A DNA stretch of 64,000 bases. Source: Candidatus Gaiellasilicea maunaloa. Its GTDB lineage: Bacteria; Actinomycetota; Thermoleophilia; Gaiellales; Gaiellaceae. The stretch spans positions 62,001-126,000 of the forward strand of contig JANDLU010000002.1 in the NCBI GenBank assembly GCA_024330215.1, given 5' to 3'. The position numbers and the translations under genes are program-made. The notes beneath the pieces are model-generated. The model saw only the letters and a list, made by a program, of their open reading frames with translations. It had not been told where the DNA came from and searched no databases. The stretch's first letter is position 1, and every line of letters starts with the position of its first letter. Shown piece after piece: positions 8,367 to 17,303 of the stretch.

Positions 8367-9490
8367 CAGGCCGGCACCGCCCCCCGGAATGCCTGCGCGG
8401 CGGCACGGAACGCCTCGAGACCGGCCTCGGGCACGAGCGAGAGGTTGTAGAGCGCGAGCCCTTCCGCACCGGCGGCGACGAGCCGCTCGACGTCGGCGAC
8501 CAGCGCAGTCCGCCCGCGGATCCAGTTGGTCGAGACCGAGCCCGAGCGGCCGGCGAGCGTGCGCAGGTCGGCAAAGCGGCTGAGAAGCTCGTCGCCCGCA
8601 AGCGGCCCGCAGCCGAAGAGGAGTGCGTCGGCGGCCGCCACCGACTCGGGCGCCACCCCCTGGAGCGCGGCCTGCTCTGGAGGGCCGGAGGCGAAGACGC
8701 GGAGGAGACTTCCCTCGGCGTGAACGGACGCGGCGGTGGCCGCGACGAGCTGCGCCGCGCTCGCCGCGCGAGCGGCGGCGAGCTCCGCGAGGATGCCCTC
8801 GTCGTCCGCTCCGGCGCCGAACGGCGGGCCGGCGGCGGCGTACGCTCGCGCCTGCGCCTCTGCCCCGAGGAAGACCCGGCAGGACTCGCAGAAGCACTGC
8901 GCACCGAGCAGCCGGGCGCGCTCGGAGAGCGGCTCGAGCGCGAGCGTCAGCGTGTACGACGGCTCCCAGGCGGGATAGAAGCCGGCCTCCAGGTCGACGG
9001 CTTCCGGGCTGAGCTGCGCGGCGACGTCGCCGGCGAGCGCGGCGAGGTACTCCACCGCCTCGGGCGCCGACGGACAGAGGCTGTGCCCGGCGGGCGAACC
9101 GTCGAGCAGTCGCGCCGCCGCGTGGGGGTGCGCCGCTGCGAGCTCGCCGTTGTGTAGGCCCACGATCCAGGCCCGAAAGCGTAGACCGGCCAGGTCACAC
9201 GCCTCGCGGAAGCGCAGTAGCCCCTCCCACGGGACGCCGGTCGGCACGACGGAGCCGTAGCGGCTCCGCTCAGGCTCGAGGTAGAGCGTGCTCCGCGTGA
9301 GCACGCTAACGCGCCGGTGCCGGGGGAAGACGCGGCGTGCTGGGTGGTACGCGACCGCGACGGAGACAGCATCGCAGCCTAGCTCGAGCACCTGCGCCGC
9401 GAGGTCGCTCGGCCCGGTGTGGTCGAGCTCCTCCGGGTAGACGAAGACCTGGACGCCTGCGTTCACGACGGGAATCCCAGCGATTCGCAA
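8366..9490 (-). CDS. Conserved hypothetical protein, possible glycoside-hydrolase-like TIM barrel
   Basis: About 374 residues if the TTG at 9490 is used (AGGAGG lies upstream at about 9504-9511); a GTG at 9466 is the alternative. I do not recognise a named family. Visible features are DAVSVAVAYHP, RFRAWIVGLHNG, a DLEAGFYPAWEP segment and CFCESC, all of which recall barrel proteins of the putative glycosyl-hydrolase (GHL-like) type with a small Cys cluster. It is coupled to the downstream amidohydrolase (TGATG) and divergent from a gamma-glutamyltransferase-like gene with only about 40 bases between. Function unknown. Confidence 0.55.
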   Translation of the reverse strand: MRIAGIPVVNAGVQVFVYPEELDHTGPSDLAAQVLELGCDAVSVAVAYHPARRVFPRHRRVSVLTRSTLYLEPERSRYGSVVPTGVPWEGLLRFREACDLAGLRFRAWIVGLHNGELAAAHPHAAARLLDGSPAGHSLCPSAPEAVEYLAALAGDVAAQLSPEAVDLEAGFYPAWEPSYTLTLALEPLSERARLLGAQCFCESCRVFLGAEAQARAYAAAGPPFGAGADDEGILAELAAARAASAAQLVAATAASVHAEGSLLRVFASGPPEQAALQGVAPESVAAADALLFGCGPLAGDELLSRFADLRTLAGRSGSVSTNWIRGRTALVADVERLVAAGAEGLALYNLSLVPEAGLEAFRAAAQAFRGAVPA

Positions 9491-9530
9491 TCCATATCCA
9501 CAGCGACCTCCTCTATATGATTTCGTCAGA

Positions 9531-10997
9531 GTGGGCGAGGCGAGGACCGACACGGCTTCGGGCGGTCTCGTCGTGGCGGCCCACCAGGCGGCGGCCGATG
9601 CGGGCGCAAGCGCGCTGGCGCGAGGAGGAACCGCCGTCGACGCCGCGATCGCGACCGCGTTCGCACTGACCGTGGTGGATCCGGCGAGCTGTGGGCTCGG
9701 CGGGTACGGCGGCTTCCTCGTGTACGCACCGCCGGCCGGACCGCCCGTCCAGGTCGATTTCAACACCTGGGCGCCTCGACGGCTCGACCCCGCGCTCCTG
9801 CGTATCCCCGGTGACACCACCCACCGCCGCGACGGCGGCCCCTCGGTCGCGCCCCCCGCGGTCGTGCCGGGGCTCCTGGCCGCGCATGGGCTGCTCGGCC
9901 GGTGCCCGCTGGCCGAGGTGGTCGCCCCGGCCATCCGGTTGGCCCGCGACGGATTCGCGATCGGGCGCGACCTCACGAGCGCGCTCTCCGACCACTGGGA
10001 GAGGACGGAGGGCGGCGAGCCGGCGTTCGCGGCGATCTTCCTCCCGTCCGGCGGGCCGCCGGAGCGTGGAAGCCTGCTCGTCCAGCCAGATCTGGCAGTC
10101 ACGCTGGAGACGATCGCGCGCGACGGAGTCGAGCCGTTCCGCACCGGGCCGATCGTCGACGCTATGTGCGCAACCGCGCTGGCGGACGGCGGCTTCCTCG
10201 AGCCCGGGGACCTCGACCACGACGGCGTCCTGTTCGGGGCACCCGAGCAGGAGGCCTTCGGCCCCGCGAGGCTGTACGGGCCGTCGCGTGAGACCAGCGG
10301 TGCCGGCGTCCTCTTCTCCGCGCTCGGCCACCTCGAGACGAGCCGGCTCGGACGTGATCGCGGGCGCGAGTACGTCTCCGAGCTCGCCCGTGCGCTGCGT
10401 CTCGCCTGGGACGAGCGCACGCGCGCGGCGAAAGCGGCGCTGAGCTCGCAGCACACGACCCACCTCTGCGCCGCCGACGCCGAGGGCGGGCTCGCGTCGC
10501 TGACTCTCACGCACGGTCACCGGCGGTTCGGCTCCGGGCTCGTGGCGGCCGGCACCGGGATCGTCCTCAACTCCGGGATCAATCTCTTCGCGCCCACTGC
10601 GGCAGGCCCGCTGGCCGTCACGAACATGACGCCGGTCATCGTCGAGGAGGCGAACGGCGACCGGCACGCGATCGGCAGCGTCGGCGGCCCGCGCATTCCC
10701 GGGATCATGCTCTGCGCCGTGGTCGATCTCGTGCATTACGGCGCGTCGATCGCCGATGCCATCGCCGCTCCCAACCTCGCCGTGCGCCCGGTCGACGGGG
10801 CGCTCGAAGCCGAGGCGGAGCTCCTGGCGCTGATGGACGCCGGCGAGAATGGCCTCCCGCTCGTCGCGGCGGTGTCCTTCGGGACCACCTGCGGGATCAC
10901 GACCACGTCTGCGGGTGCGATTCCGGGCCCGGATCATCGGTTCGAATACGGCGTCGCACGCGCGCCTAGGGCCTCCCCGCCTCGACGCGAAGGGTGA
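9531..10997 (+). CDS. Gamma-glutamyltransferase-family Ntn hydrolase
   Basis: 488 residues, a little short for the family (about 530-580). The N-terminal half has GGTAVDAAIATAFALTVVDP and a GLGGYGGFLVY motif; the autocleavage/nucleophile segment is SSQHTTHLCAADAEG with the likely nucleophile Thr309; downstream GTGIVLNSGI and TPVIV complete the small-subunit pattern. The family transfers or hydrolyses gamma-glutamyl groups; cephalosporin acylases are relatives. No signal peptide is seen, so it may act in the cytosol, on compounds brought in by the neighbouring peptide importer. It points against all its neighbours, and its last 32 bases overlap the end of the convergent DUF3830 gene. Confidence 0.78.
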   Translation: MGEARTDTASGGLVVAAHQAAADAGASALARGGTAVDAAIATAFALTVVDPASCGLGGYGGFLVYAPPAGPPVQVDFNTWAPRRLDPALLRIPGDTTHRRDGGPSVAPPAVVPGLLAAHGLLGRCPLAEVVAPAIRLARDGFAIGRDLTSALSDHWERTEGGEPAFAAIFLPSGGPPERGSLLVQPDLAVTLETIARDGVEPFRTGPIVDAMCATALADGGFLEPGDLDHDGVLFGAPEQEAFGPARLYGPSRETSGAGVLFSALGHLETSRLGRDRGREYVSELARALRLAWDERTRAAKAALSSQHTTHLCAADAEGGLASLTLTHGHRRFGSGLVAAGTGIVLNSGINLFAPTAAGPLAVTNMTPVIVEEANGDRHAIGSVGGPRIPGIMLCAVVDLVHYGASIADAIAAPNLAVRPVDGALEAEAELLALMDAGENGLPLVAAVSFGTTCGITTTSAGAIPGPDHRFEYGVARAPRASPPRREG

Positions 10998-11424
10998 ATG
11001 GGCCCTCGCGGCGTGCCCGCTTGCTCGCGGCTAGAAAGGCCTCCGCGCCCTCGGGCCTCAGCGTCGCGAAGAGGTTGACCCAGCTGTCGTGCCCCTCGGC
11101 GCCCTTGATCGCCGCACCGCGGTCGTAGACGTACACCAGCTCCGCGACCTCGTGCGGCGAAGAGGCGTAGAGGCCCGGATCCTGGTGGAAGTACCCGACG
11201 TCTCCGGGAAGCGGTCGGCTCACCTGGTTCTCGGGTCCGACCCCGGGAAACCCGTCGAGGACGATGAACAGCTCCGGGCCGGAGTACATGCCGTGGACGA
11301 GGCGTTCTTCGAGCGGGAGCCGCTCCCAGATCAGCTCGCAGGTCCTCGGTGCCCGGTCTTCGAGGAGGTCGGCGACCGCTTTCGCTTCGAGCTCGACGAT
11401 GTGAAAGGTCAGTGTCTTTGGCAT
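10966..11424 (-). CDS. DUF3830 family protein (cyclophilin-like fold)
   Basis: 152 residues from ATG 11424, chosen because AAGGGAG lies four bases upstream; longer readings start inside the neighbour. Pattern matches DUF3830: an N-terminal beta strand (TLTFHIVE), APRTCELIWERLPLEERLVHGMYSG-type segment, and LPGDVGYF. The family has a cyclophilin-like barrel and is commonly found beside amidohydrolase and peptide-transport genes; no reaction is known. Last gene of the long leftward peptide-type operon, 53 bases after the enolase-superfamily gene. Confidence 0.6.
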   Translation of the reverse strand: MPKTLTFHIVELEAKAVADLLEDRAPRTCELIWERLPLEERLVHGMYSGPELFIVLDGFPGVGPENQVSRPLPGDVGYFHQDPGLYASSPHEVAELVYVYDRGAAIKGAEGHDSWVNLFATLRPEGAEAFLAASKRARREGPFTLRVEAGRP

Positions 11425-11477
11425 GGCTCCCTTGGTCGAACCTCGACGAATGGCCGTTGGCTCGTTGCTCACGACGG

Positions 11478-12599
11478 TCACGAGGAAAAGCGGATCCGAA
11501 CCTCATCGGCGAGCTCGACGCCGAGGCCGGGGCCATCGGGCAGCCGCGCCCGGAGACCGTCGATGTCGAGCGGCGTCTTCAGCGTCGGCTCGTCCTCGTA
11601 GAAGTGGTGGCCGATGATGCCGTGCGGGATCTCGCTGATCCGCTCGCAGGCGCAGGCGACTTGCAGTTGGGCGGCCGCGCCGATCCCCATCTCCCCGTTC
11701 GCCCCGATCACGACGTCCATCCCGAGCTCGTTCGCGAGCCGCGCGGACTCGACCGCCCGTTCGAGCGCAGAGCTCTTGCCGACGTAGACGCTGACGATGT
11801 CCGCCGCGCCCAGCCGCGCGATTCGCCCGACGTCCGCGGGCGAGTAGACCGATTCGTCGGCGATCAGCGGAATGCCGAGCGAGCGCACGTCGCGCAGCCC
11901 TTCGAGATCGTCGGGGTGGACAGGCTGCTCGATGAAGGCGATCCCCGACTCGGCCAGGCGGGGCACCGTTTCGAGCGCGACCGCCAGCGTCCAGCCGCCG
12001 TTCGCGTCCGCTCCGAGGAGCGCATCGTCGCCGGCCAGATCGCGCGCGAGCGCGAGCCGGGCCACGTCGGCGTCCGGATCGCGGCCGACCTTCACCTTGA
12101 ATGACCGGAAGCCCAGCGCGAACGCGGTCTCGTAGCCCACCCGCAGCTCGTCGTCGTCGCCGCTAAGCGAGATCTTGACCGGCACCTCGCGCCGGTACGG
12201 CCCGCCGAGCAGCTCGGCCACCGTGACACCGCGCGTGCGTCCGAGCGCGTCCCAGAGCGCCGTGCTCACCCCCGCTTTGGTGAACCAGTTGCCTCGGAGC
12301 ACACGGTCGAACTCGGTTGCGTGCGCGTCGATCGGCGCGAGCGGCTTGCCGACCAGGGCGGGGCCGAGCAGGTCACGGACGAAGTGCGTCGCGGTGACCG
12401 CGTCCTCGCCGCTCCAGGCGGCAGTCGCGCTCACCTCGCCGAAGCCCTCGACGCCCTCGTCGGTGACGACTCGCACGAGGGTGAACGTCGAGGCGTCGTG
12501 CGTGACGCGCTGACCGCGCACCTTCAGGCCCGGCTTGGCGCGCCCGCTGACTGTCGTCGTCTCGACGGCCGTGATCGTCGGCCCGAGTACGTCAGGCAC
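11478..12599 (-). CDS. Enolase-superfamily enzyme, muconate-cycloisomerase/dipeptide-epimerase subgroup
   Basis: 373 residues from GTG 12599. Catalytic Lys pair in FKVKVG (KxK motif), metal ligands in DANGGW, FIEQPV and IADESV, and the opposing Lys in YVGKSSALE; this is the muconate lactonising subgroup, which also holds L-Ala-D/L-Glu epimerases and N-succinylamino-acid racemases. The neighbouring dipeptide importer makes a dipeptide epimerase or similar role attractive, but specificity loops were not modelled. The start overlaps the creatininase-family stop by eight bases. Confidence 0.8.
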   Translation of the reverse strand: MPDVLGPTITAVETTTVSGRAKPGLKVRGQRVTHDASTFTLVRVVTDEGVEGFGEVSATAAWSGEDAVTATHFVRDLLGPALVGKPLAPIDAHATEFDRVLRGNWFTKAGVSTALWDALGRTRGVTVAELLGGPYRREVPVKISLSGDDDELRVGYETAFALGFRSFKVKVGRDPDADVARLALARDLAGDDALLGADANGGWTLAVALETVPRLAESGIAFIEQPVHPDDLEGLRDVRSLGIPLIADESVYSPADVGRIARLGAADIVSVYVGKSSALERAVESARLANELGMDVVIGANGEMGIGAAAQLQVACACERISEIPHGIIGHHFYEDEPTLKTPLDIDGLRARLPDGPGLGVELADEVRIRFSS

Positions 12600-13332
12600 C
12601 GGTGCCGGCAAGCTGCTCGAAGGCCGCCGCGACGGCGGCAACGCACACCGCGAGCGCCTGCTCGCCGCGCTCGCGCGACGCCTCGTCGGGGCGGTCGGTG
12701 AAGCCGTCGAGCTCCTGCCAGCGTCCGGGCTCCGCGACGACCAGTCCGCGCGGCCACGTGCGCGCGGCCCCGCCGGGCGACGGCTTCGCGAGGTCGGGCC
12801 GGACGCGGTCGGGGTGGAGCGCCAGCATCAGCGACGTCTCGAAGCTCCCGGCGTGGCCGTGCACCGGCCCCTCGATCTCCTTCGGATCGACGAGATCCGA
12901 GGGCATCGCGGTGGCCGCGACGAGGCCGTGCTGGCGCGATGCCTCCACGACCGCAGTCGCACACGCGGCGGAGTTGCCGCCGTGCCCGTTCAGGACGAAC
13001 AGGCGCCGGCACCCCGCCTGCGCCGCGGACGACAACACGTCGCCCAGGACGTGCTGGAACGTCGCCGCACGGAGTGAGATCGTGCCGCCGAAGGGGAGGT
13101 GATGGTCGGAGGCTCCGTACGCGAGCGTGGGCGCGAGCAGGATCGTGTCCGGCCGGGAGGCCGCCGCGGCGGCCTGCTCGGCGATCGCGGTGACGAGGGC
13201 TGCATCGGTGCCGGTCGCGAGGTGCAGGCCGTGCTGCTCGGTCGACCCGACCGGCAGCACCGTCAATGCCTCCGGAGCGAGCTCGCCGATCTCTTCGCGC
13301 GTGAGCTGCGCCCAGGGACGGACCGCGCTCAT
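12592..13332 (-). CDS. Creatininase-family amidohydrolase
   Basis: 246 residues. Metal-ligand and family motifs are clear: LPVGSTEQHGLHLATGTDA, YGASDHHLPFGGTISL, FVLNGHGGN and HAGSFETSL. Family members hydrolyse creatinine, formamide intermediates of riboflavin/F420 synthesis, or other cyclic or linear amides. Here it sits between an ABC importer and an enolase-superfamily enzyme, so an amide-bond step in catabolism of imported peptide-like compounds fits best. ATG overlaps the stop of the upstream ATPase gene. Confidence 0.83.
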   Translation of the reverse strand: MSAVRPWAQLTREEIGELAPEALTVLPVGSTEQHGLHLATGTDAALVTAIAEQAAAAASRPDTILLAPTLAYGASDHHLPFGGTISLRAATFQHVLGDVLSSAAQAGCRRLFVLNGHGGNSAACATAVVEASRQHGLVAATAMPSDLVDPKEIEGPVHGHAGSFETSLMLALHPDRVRPDLAKPSPGGAARTWPRGLVVAEPGRWQELDGFTDRPDEASRERGEQALAVCVAAVAAAFEQLAGTGA

Positions 13333-14405
13333 GCCGTGGCTGCAGCGTCGGCGGCCGCTTGTGCGGCGAGGCTCTCCGCGGACTGGGGAAAGTGGCACGC
13401 GGCTCGTTGGCCGGACCCGACCGGGTTCAGCCCCGGCTCGATGGCCCGGCAACGCTCACGGGAGCCGAGTGGGCAGCGAGGATGGAAACGACAACCCTCC
13501 ACCCGGCCGTCGGTGACGACCTCCTCTCGGATCAGATCGTGCTCTCGACGTCGCGTGTCGAGCGGTTCCGGCGCCGGAATCGACGCGAGCAGCGCGTGCG
13601 TGCACGGATGCTGCGGGCTCGAGAACAGCTGCTCGCGCGAGCCAAGTTCGACGATCCGGCCGCCGTACATCACGCCGATCGAGTTCGACATGTAGCGGAC
13701 GACCGCGAGGTCGTGGCTGACGAACAGGTACGTGAGGCCGAGCTTCTCCTGCAGGCTCCGCAGGAGGTTCAGGATCTGAGCCTGGATCGAGACGTCGATG
13801 GACGAGACCGCCTCATCGAGCACGACGAAGTCGGCCCCGAGGGCGAGCGCCCGCGCGATCGAGACGCGCTGGCACTGCCCACCGGAGAGCTGGCGCGGGT
13901 AGGCGCCGGCGTGCGTGGCCCGCAGGCCGACGAGGTCGAGCAGTTCGCGCACGCGTGCCGCCCTGGCGGCGGAGCCGAGCTCGGGCTTGTGAACCCGCAG
14001 CGGCAGCGCGATCGTCTGCCCCGCGGTCTTGCGCCTGTTCAGCGACGCGTAGGGGTCCTGGAAGACCATCTGCATCCGGGGCCGCACCCGCCGACGGTGC
14101 GCACGTGCCGGCATCGAGAAGACCTCGTCGCCGTCGAAGAGCACTCGGCCGGACGTCGGGCGATCCAGCCTCAAAAGCAGGCGTGCGAGCGTCGACTTCC
14201 CAGAGCCGGACTCGCCGACGAGACCGAACGTCTCGCCGCGCCGGATCTGGAACGAGACGTCGTCCACCGCGCGCACCGCCCGGTCCGGGTGGCGGCGACC
14301 ACCGCCGAAATGGCGCGCTAGCCGGTCCACGACGACGAGCGCTTCACGCTGCTCCTGAACGGGAGCGTGCGAGTCGGCGTCGACAGCCGAGAGGGCGCCG
14401 CTCAC
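13329..14405 (-). CDS. Oligopeptide/dipeptide ABC transporter ATP-binding protein (DppF type)
   Basis: 358 residues from GTG 14405. Walker A GESGSGKST, Q-loop MVFQDPYASLN, signature LSGGQCQRVSIARAL (Cys where Arg is nearly invariant), Walker B VVLDEAVSSIDVS, H-loop FVSHD, and the C-terminal oligopeptide-transporter extension with CRFHPRCPLGSRERC. Second ATPase of the heterodimer with the upstream gene; its GTG overlaps that gene's TGA. The signature-motif Cys is unusual and may reduce activity unless it is compensated. Confidence 0.88.
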   Translation of the reverse strand: MSGALSAVDADSHAPVQEQREALVVVDRLARHFGGGRRHPDRAVRAVDDVSFQIRRGETFGLVGESGSGKSTLARLLLRLDRPTSGRVLFDGDEVFSMPARAHRRRVRPRMQMVFQDPYASLNRRKTAGQTIALPLRVHKPELGSAARAARVRELLDLVGLRATHAGAYPRQLSGGQCQRVSIARALALGADFVVLDEAVSSIDVSIQAQILNLLRSLQEKLGLTYLFVSHDLAVVRYMSNSIGVMYGGRIVELGSREQLFSSPQHPCTHALLASIPAPEPLDTRRREHDLIREEVVTDGRVEGCRFHPRCPLGSRERCRAIEPGLNPVGSGQRAACHFPQSAESLAAQAAADAAATA

Positions 14406-15418
14406 GCGGCTCCCCCTGCACGCTGCTCCGCGAAGTGACATGCGGCCAGCCGCCCGTCCGAGAACACGTGCGACGCCGGCTCTTCGCTCGCGCAGCGCGC
14501 GACCGCGTGCGGGCACCGCGGATGGAACGCGCACCCTGACGGAAGCGACTGCGGCAGCGGCGGCTGGCCTGGAATCGCCGCGATCGGCTCGTCGACGTCG
14601 AAGTCGAGGCGGCAGATCGCGTTCAGGAGTGCCTCCGTGTACGGGTGCAGGGGCTGGGCGAACAGCGGCGCGGGCCGACTGCGCTCGACGATCCGGCCTG
14701 CGTACATGACCTGGATGTCGTCGCAGAAGCTGGCGGCGAGCCCCAGGTCGTGCGTGATCAGGATCACGGCCATCTCCCGTTCTTCCACCAGCCCCGAGAG
14801 CAGGTCGATGATCCGTGCCTGCGTCGTCACGTCGAGGGCGGTCGTCGGCTCGTCCGCGATCAGCACGTCGGGGTTCGCCGAGATCGCCATTGCGATCATC
14901 ACGCGCTGCCGCATCCCTCCCGAGAACTGGTGCGGATAGCTATCGAAGCGCTGTGCCGGGTTTGGCAGCCCGACCTGGCCGAGCAGGTCGACCGCGCGTT
15001 CGCGCGCCACCCGCTGCGAGACGCTCTCGTGGGCGCGGATCGCCTCGACGATCTGCTCGCCAACCGAATGAACTGGGTTCAGCGACGACATCGGGTCCTG
15101 CCCGATCAGCGCGATCCGCCCGCCCCGCACGCGAGCCATCTGCCGCTCCGGCAGCTGCGCCAGGTCGAGGCCGCGGAGCAGGACCTGACCGGCGGCTATC
15201 CGGCCGGGAGGCGGCAGCAGCCGCATCAACGAGAGCGCCGTCAGGGACTTGCCGGACCCGGACTCGCCCACGAGGCCGAGCCGCTGACGCGGCGCGAGCG
15301 TGAACGACGCGCCGCGCACGGGTCGCACCAGCCCTCCCTGGTGCGGGAACTCGACCGCGAGGTCACGCACGTTCAGGAGGGTCTCCTGCGCGACACTCGG
15401 AGGGGCAACCTCGATCAT
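14402..15418 (-). CDS. Oligopeptide/dipeptide ABC transporter ATP-binding protein (DppD type)
   Basis: 338 residues. Walker A GESGSGKSL, Q-loop IGQDPMSSLNP, signature FSGGMRQRVMIAMA, Walker B VLIADEPTTALDVT, H-loop ITHD, and the Cys-containing C-terminal segment CAFHPRCPHAVARC shared by Dpp/Opp ATPases. Pairs with the following DppF-type subunit to drive peptide import through the two permeases encoded upstream. ATG overlaps the stop of the permease gene. Confidence 0.9.
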   Translation of the reverse strand: MIEVAPPSVAQETLLNVRDLAVEFPHQGGLVRPVRGASFTLAPRQRLGLVGESGSGKSLTALSLMRLLPPPGRIAAGQVLLRGLDLAQLPERQMARVRGGRIALIGQDPMSSLNPVHSVGEQIVEAIRAHESVSQRVARERAVDLLGQVGLPNPAQRFDSYPHQFSGGMRQRVMIAMAISANPDVLIADEPTTALDVTTQARIIDLLSGLVEEREMAVILITHDLGLAASFCDDIQVMYAGRIVERSRPAPLFAQPLHPYTEALLNAICRLDFDVDEPIAAIPGQPPLPQSLPSGCAFHPRCPHAVARCASEEPASHVFSDGRLAACHFAEQRAGGAA

Positions 15419-16293
15419 CTGCGTGAGGGGTCGAGGGCGTACTGGAGGCTGTTGCCGAGGGTGTTGAGCGCGAGAACCGTGACGACGATCACGACTCCCG
15501 GGAAGATCGAGTACCAGTAGGAGCTGTAGAGGGACGCATAGCCGATCTGGAGGAGGGTGCCCCACGAGGCCGCGGGCGGCTGGACGCCGAGCCCGAGGAA
15601 GCTGAGGCTCGCCTCGACGAAGATCGCGGCGGCCGCGACGATCGAGGCCCGCGCGAGCAGCACCGGCACCGTATTCGGCAGCAGCTCCCCGAAGATGATC
15701 CGCCAGGGCGGAGCGCCGACCGACGTCGCGGCGAGGTAGTAGTCCGACTCGAGTTCGGACAGGATCGCCGAGCGAGCGAGCCGCGCGGTCGCCGGCGCGA
15801 AGAGAAAGCCCAGGATGAGCACCAGGCTGAGGATCGACGAGCCGAACGCCGCGACGAGCACGAGGCCGATCAGGATCACCGGCATGCCGAGCGTCACGTC
15901 CACCGCCCGCATCATCATCTCGCCGACCCAGCCGCTCCTGAAGGCCGCGACGAAGCCCCAGACCGCGCCGGACACCATCGAGATCAGGGTCGCGAGGGCG
16001 GCGATCCAGAGTGACGTCCGGCCGCCGTGAAGGACGCGCGACAGGAGATCCCGCCCGAGCTCGTCTGTCCCGAACGGATGGTCCCAGGAGGGCCCCGCGA
16101 AGAGGCGCTCGTAGTCGAACTCCGTCGGCGAGTGGGGGGCCAGCACGGGCGCAGCGAGAACTCCCACCACGATCAGGACGACAATGAGTGCGGCGATCGC
16201 CCCGGCCGGCCGACGCAAGAGGCGAAGGATGGTCTCCCCGCGCCGGCCACCCGATCTGGGCAACTCCATGGCCGCGACCTCGGTCACGTTCAC
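15415..16293 (-). CDS. Dipeptide ABC transporter permease (DppC type)
   Basis: 292 residues from GTG 16293, preceded by AGGAGG. N-terminal OppC-type helix, HPFGTDELGRDLLSRVLHG motif and five further membrane segments; the EAA-like coupling loop is near SVGAPPWRIIFGELLPN. Forms the channel with the DppB-type gene. Start overlaps the upstream TGA. Confidence 0.9.
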   Translation of the reverse strand: MNVTEVAAMELPRSGGRRGETILRLLRRPAGAIAALIVVLIVVGVLAAPVLAPHSPTEFDYERLFAGPSWDHPFGTDELGRDLLSRVLHGGRTSLWIAALATLISMVSGAVWGFVAAFRSGWVGEMMMRAVDVTLGMPVILIGLVLVAAFGSSILSLVLILGFLFAPATARLARSAILSELESDYYLAATSVGAPPWRIIFGELLPNTVPVLLARASIVAAAAIFVEASLSFLGLGVQPPAASWGTLLQIGYASLYSSYWYSIFPGVVIVVTVLALNTLGNSLQYALDPSRR

Positions 16294-17255
16294 GCCTCCT
16301 GGCCGCGAACGCGCAGCCGCGGGTCGAGGACGCCGTAAAGCAGGTCGACGATGAAGCTCGTGACGATGAACGCGGCTGCCGCGAGCAGCACGAGCGCCTG
16401 CAGCACCTCGTAGTCCCGCTGGTACACCGCGTCGACCATGAGCGAGCCGAGCCCCGGCCGGGCGAAGACGTACTCGACGATCACCGTGCCGCCGAGCAAG
16501 TCGCCGACGATGACACCCACCATCGTCAGCGTCGGAATCGTCGCGTTCGGAAGGAGGTGCCCCAGGACGATCCGGCGCCGGAGCAACCCCTTCCCTTGGG
16601 CGGTCCTGATGTACGGCGCCGAGGCGACGTCGTCGAGCGACGAGCGGAGGATCAGCACGATCGGCGCCGCGATCGCGACGGCGAGCGTGACCGCGGGCAG
16701 GAGCACCGTCTTCACACTCTCCACCGGATCCTCTCCAAATGGGACGTATCCCTGGGTCGGCAGGAGGTCGAGCTTGACCCCGAAGATCACGATCAGCACG
16801 ATCCCCGTCACGAACGACGGCGTCGCCATTCCGAGCGCGGTACCCCCGGAGAGCAGCGAGTCGAAGACACGGTTCCGCCAGACCGCGCCGAGCGTCGCCG
16901 CGGGAACGGCGATCAGGAGCCCCAGCAGGAGCGAGACCAACGCCAGCTGGAATGTCGCTCCGGCTCGGTCCGTAATCAGCGTCGTGACCGGGTACTGGCT
17001 GAAGTAGGACAGCCCGAAGTCCCAGTGCAGGATGCCGTCGATCCAATGCACGTACTGATAGGCCAGCGACCGGTCGAGGCCGAGCTCGTGCCGGAGCGCT
17101 TCGAAAGCGCGGGGGTCCACGTCCGTCCCCGAGCCGCCCAGCTTGAGGACGGTCGGGTCCCCGGGGATCAGCCGGAGGACGACGAAGATGAGCATCGAGC
17201 TGAGCACGAGCAGACCGACGCTCGTGACGGCTCGCCTCAGGACGTACGTGGCCAT
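16290..17255 (-). CDS. Dipeptide ABC transporter permease (DppB type)
   Basis: 321 residues with six predicted helices. N-terminal YVLRRAVTSVGLLVLSS, the FGLSYFSQYPV segment and the coupling loop RTAQGKGLLRRRIVLGHLLPN are typical of DppB/GsiC. ATG at 17255 follows a purine-rich stretch. It lies 48 bases downstream of the binding-protein gene and is coupled to the DppC-type gene. Confidence 0.9.
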   Translation of the reverse strand: MATYVLRRAVTSVGLLVLSSMLIFVVLRLIPGDPTVLKLGGSGTDVDPRAFEALRHELGLDRSLAYQYVHWIDGILHWDFGLSYFSQYPVTTLITDRAGATFQLALVSLLLGLLIAVPAATLGAVWRNRVFDSLLSGGTALGMATPSFVTGIVLIVIFGVKLDLLPTQGYVPFGEDPVESVKTVLLPAVTLAVAIAAPIVLILRSSLDDVASAPYIRTAQGKGLLRRRIVLGHLLPNATIPTLTMVGVIVGDLLGGTVIVEYVFARPGLGSLMVDAVYQRDYEVLQALVLLAAAAFIVTSFIVDLLYGVLDPRLRVRGQEA

Positions 17256-17303
17256 CGACCCCCGCGCTTCCTTTTGGACGTCACTGGTTCGAGTTGCTCC
17301 CGG

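Noticed and set aside
12592-13332. True creatinine degradation
   Set aside because: No creatinase or sarcosine genes are near; the family is broad and the operon is peptide-type.
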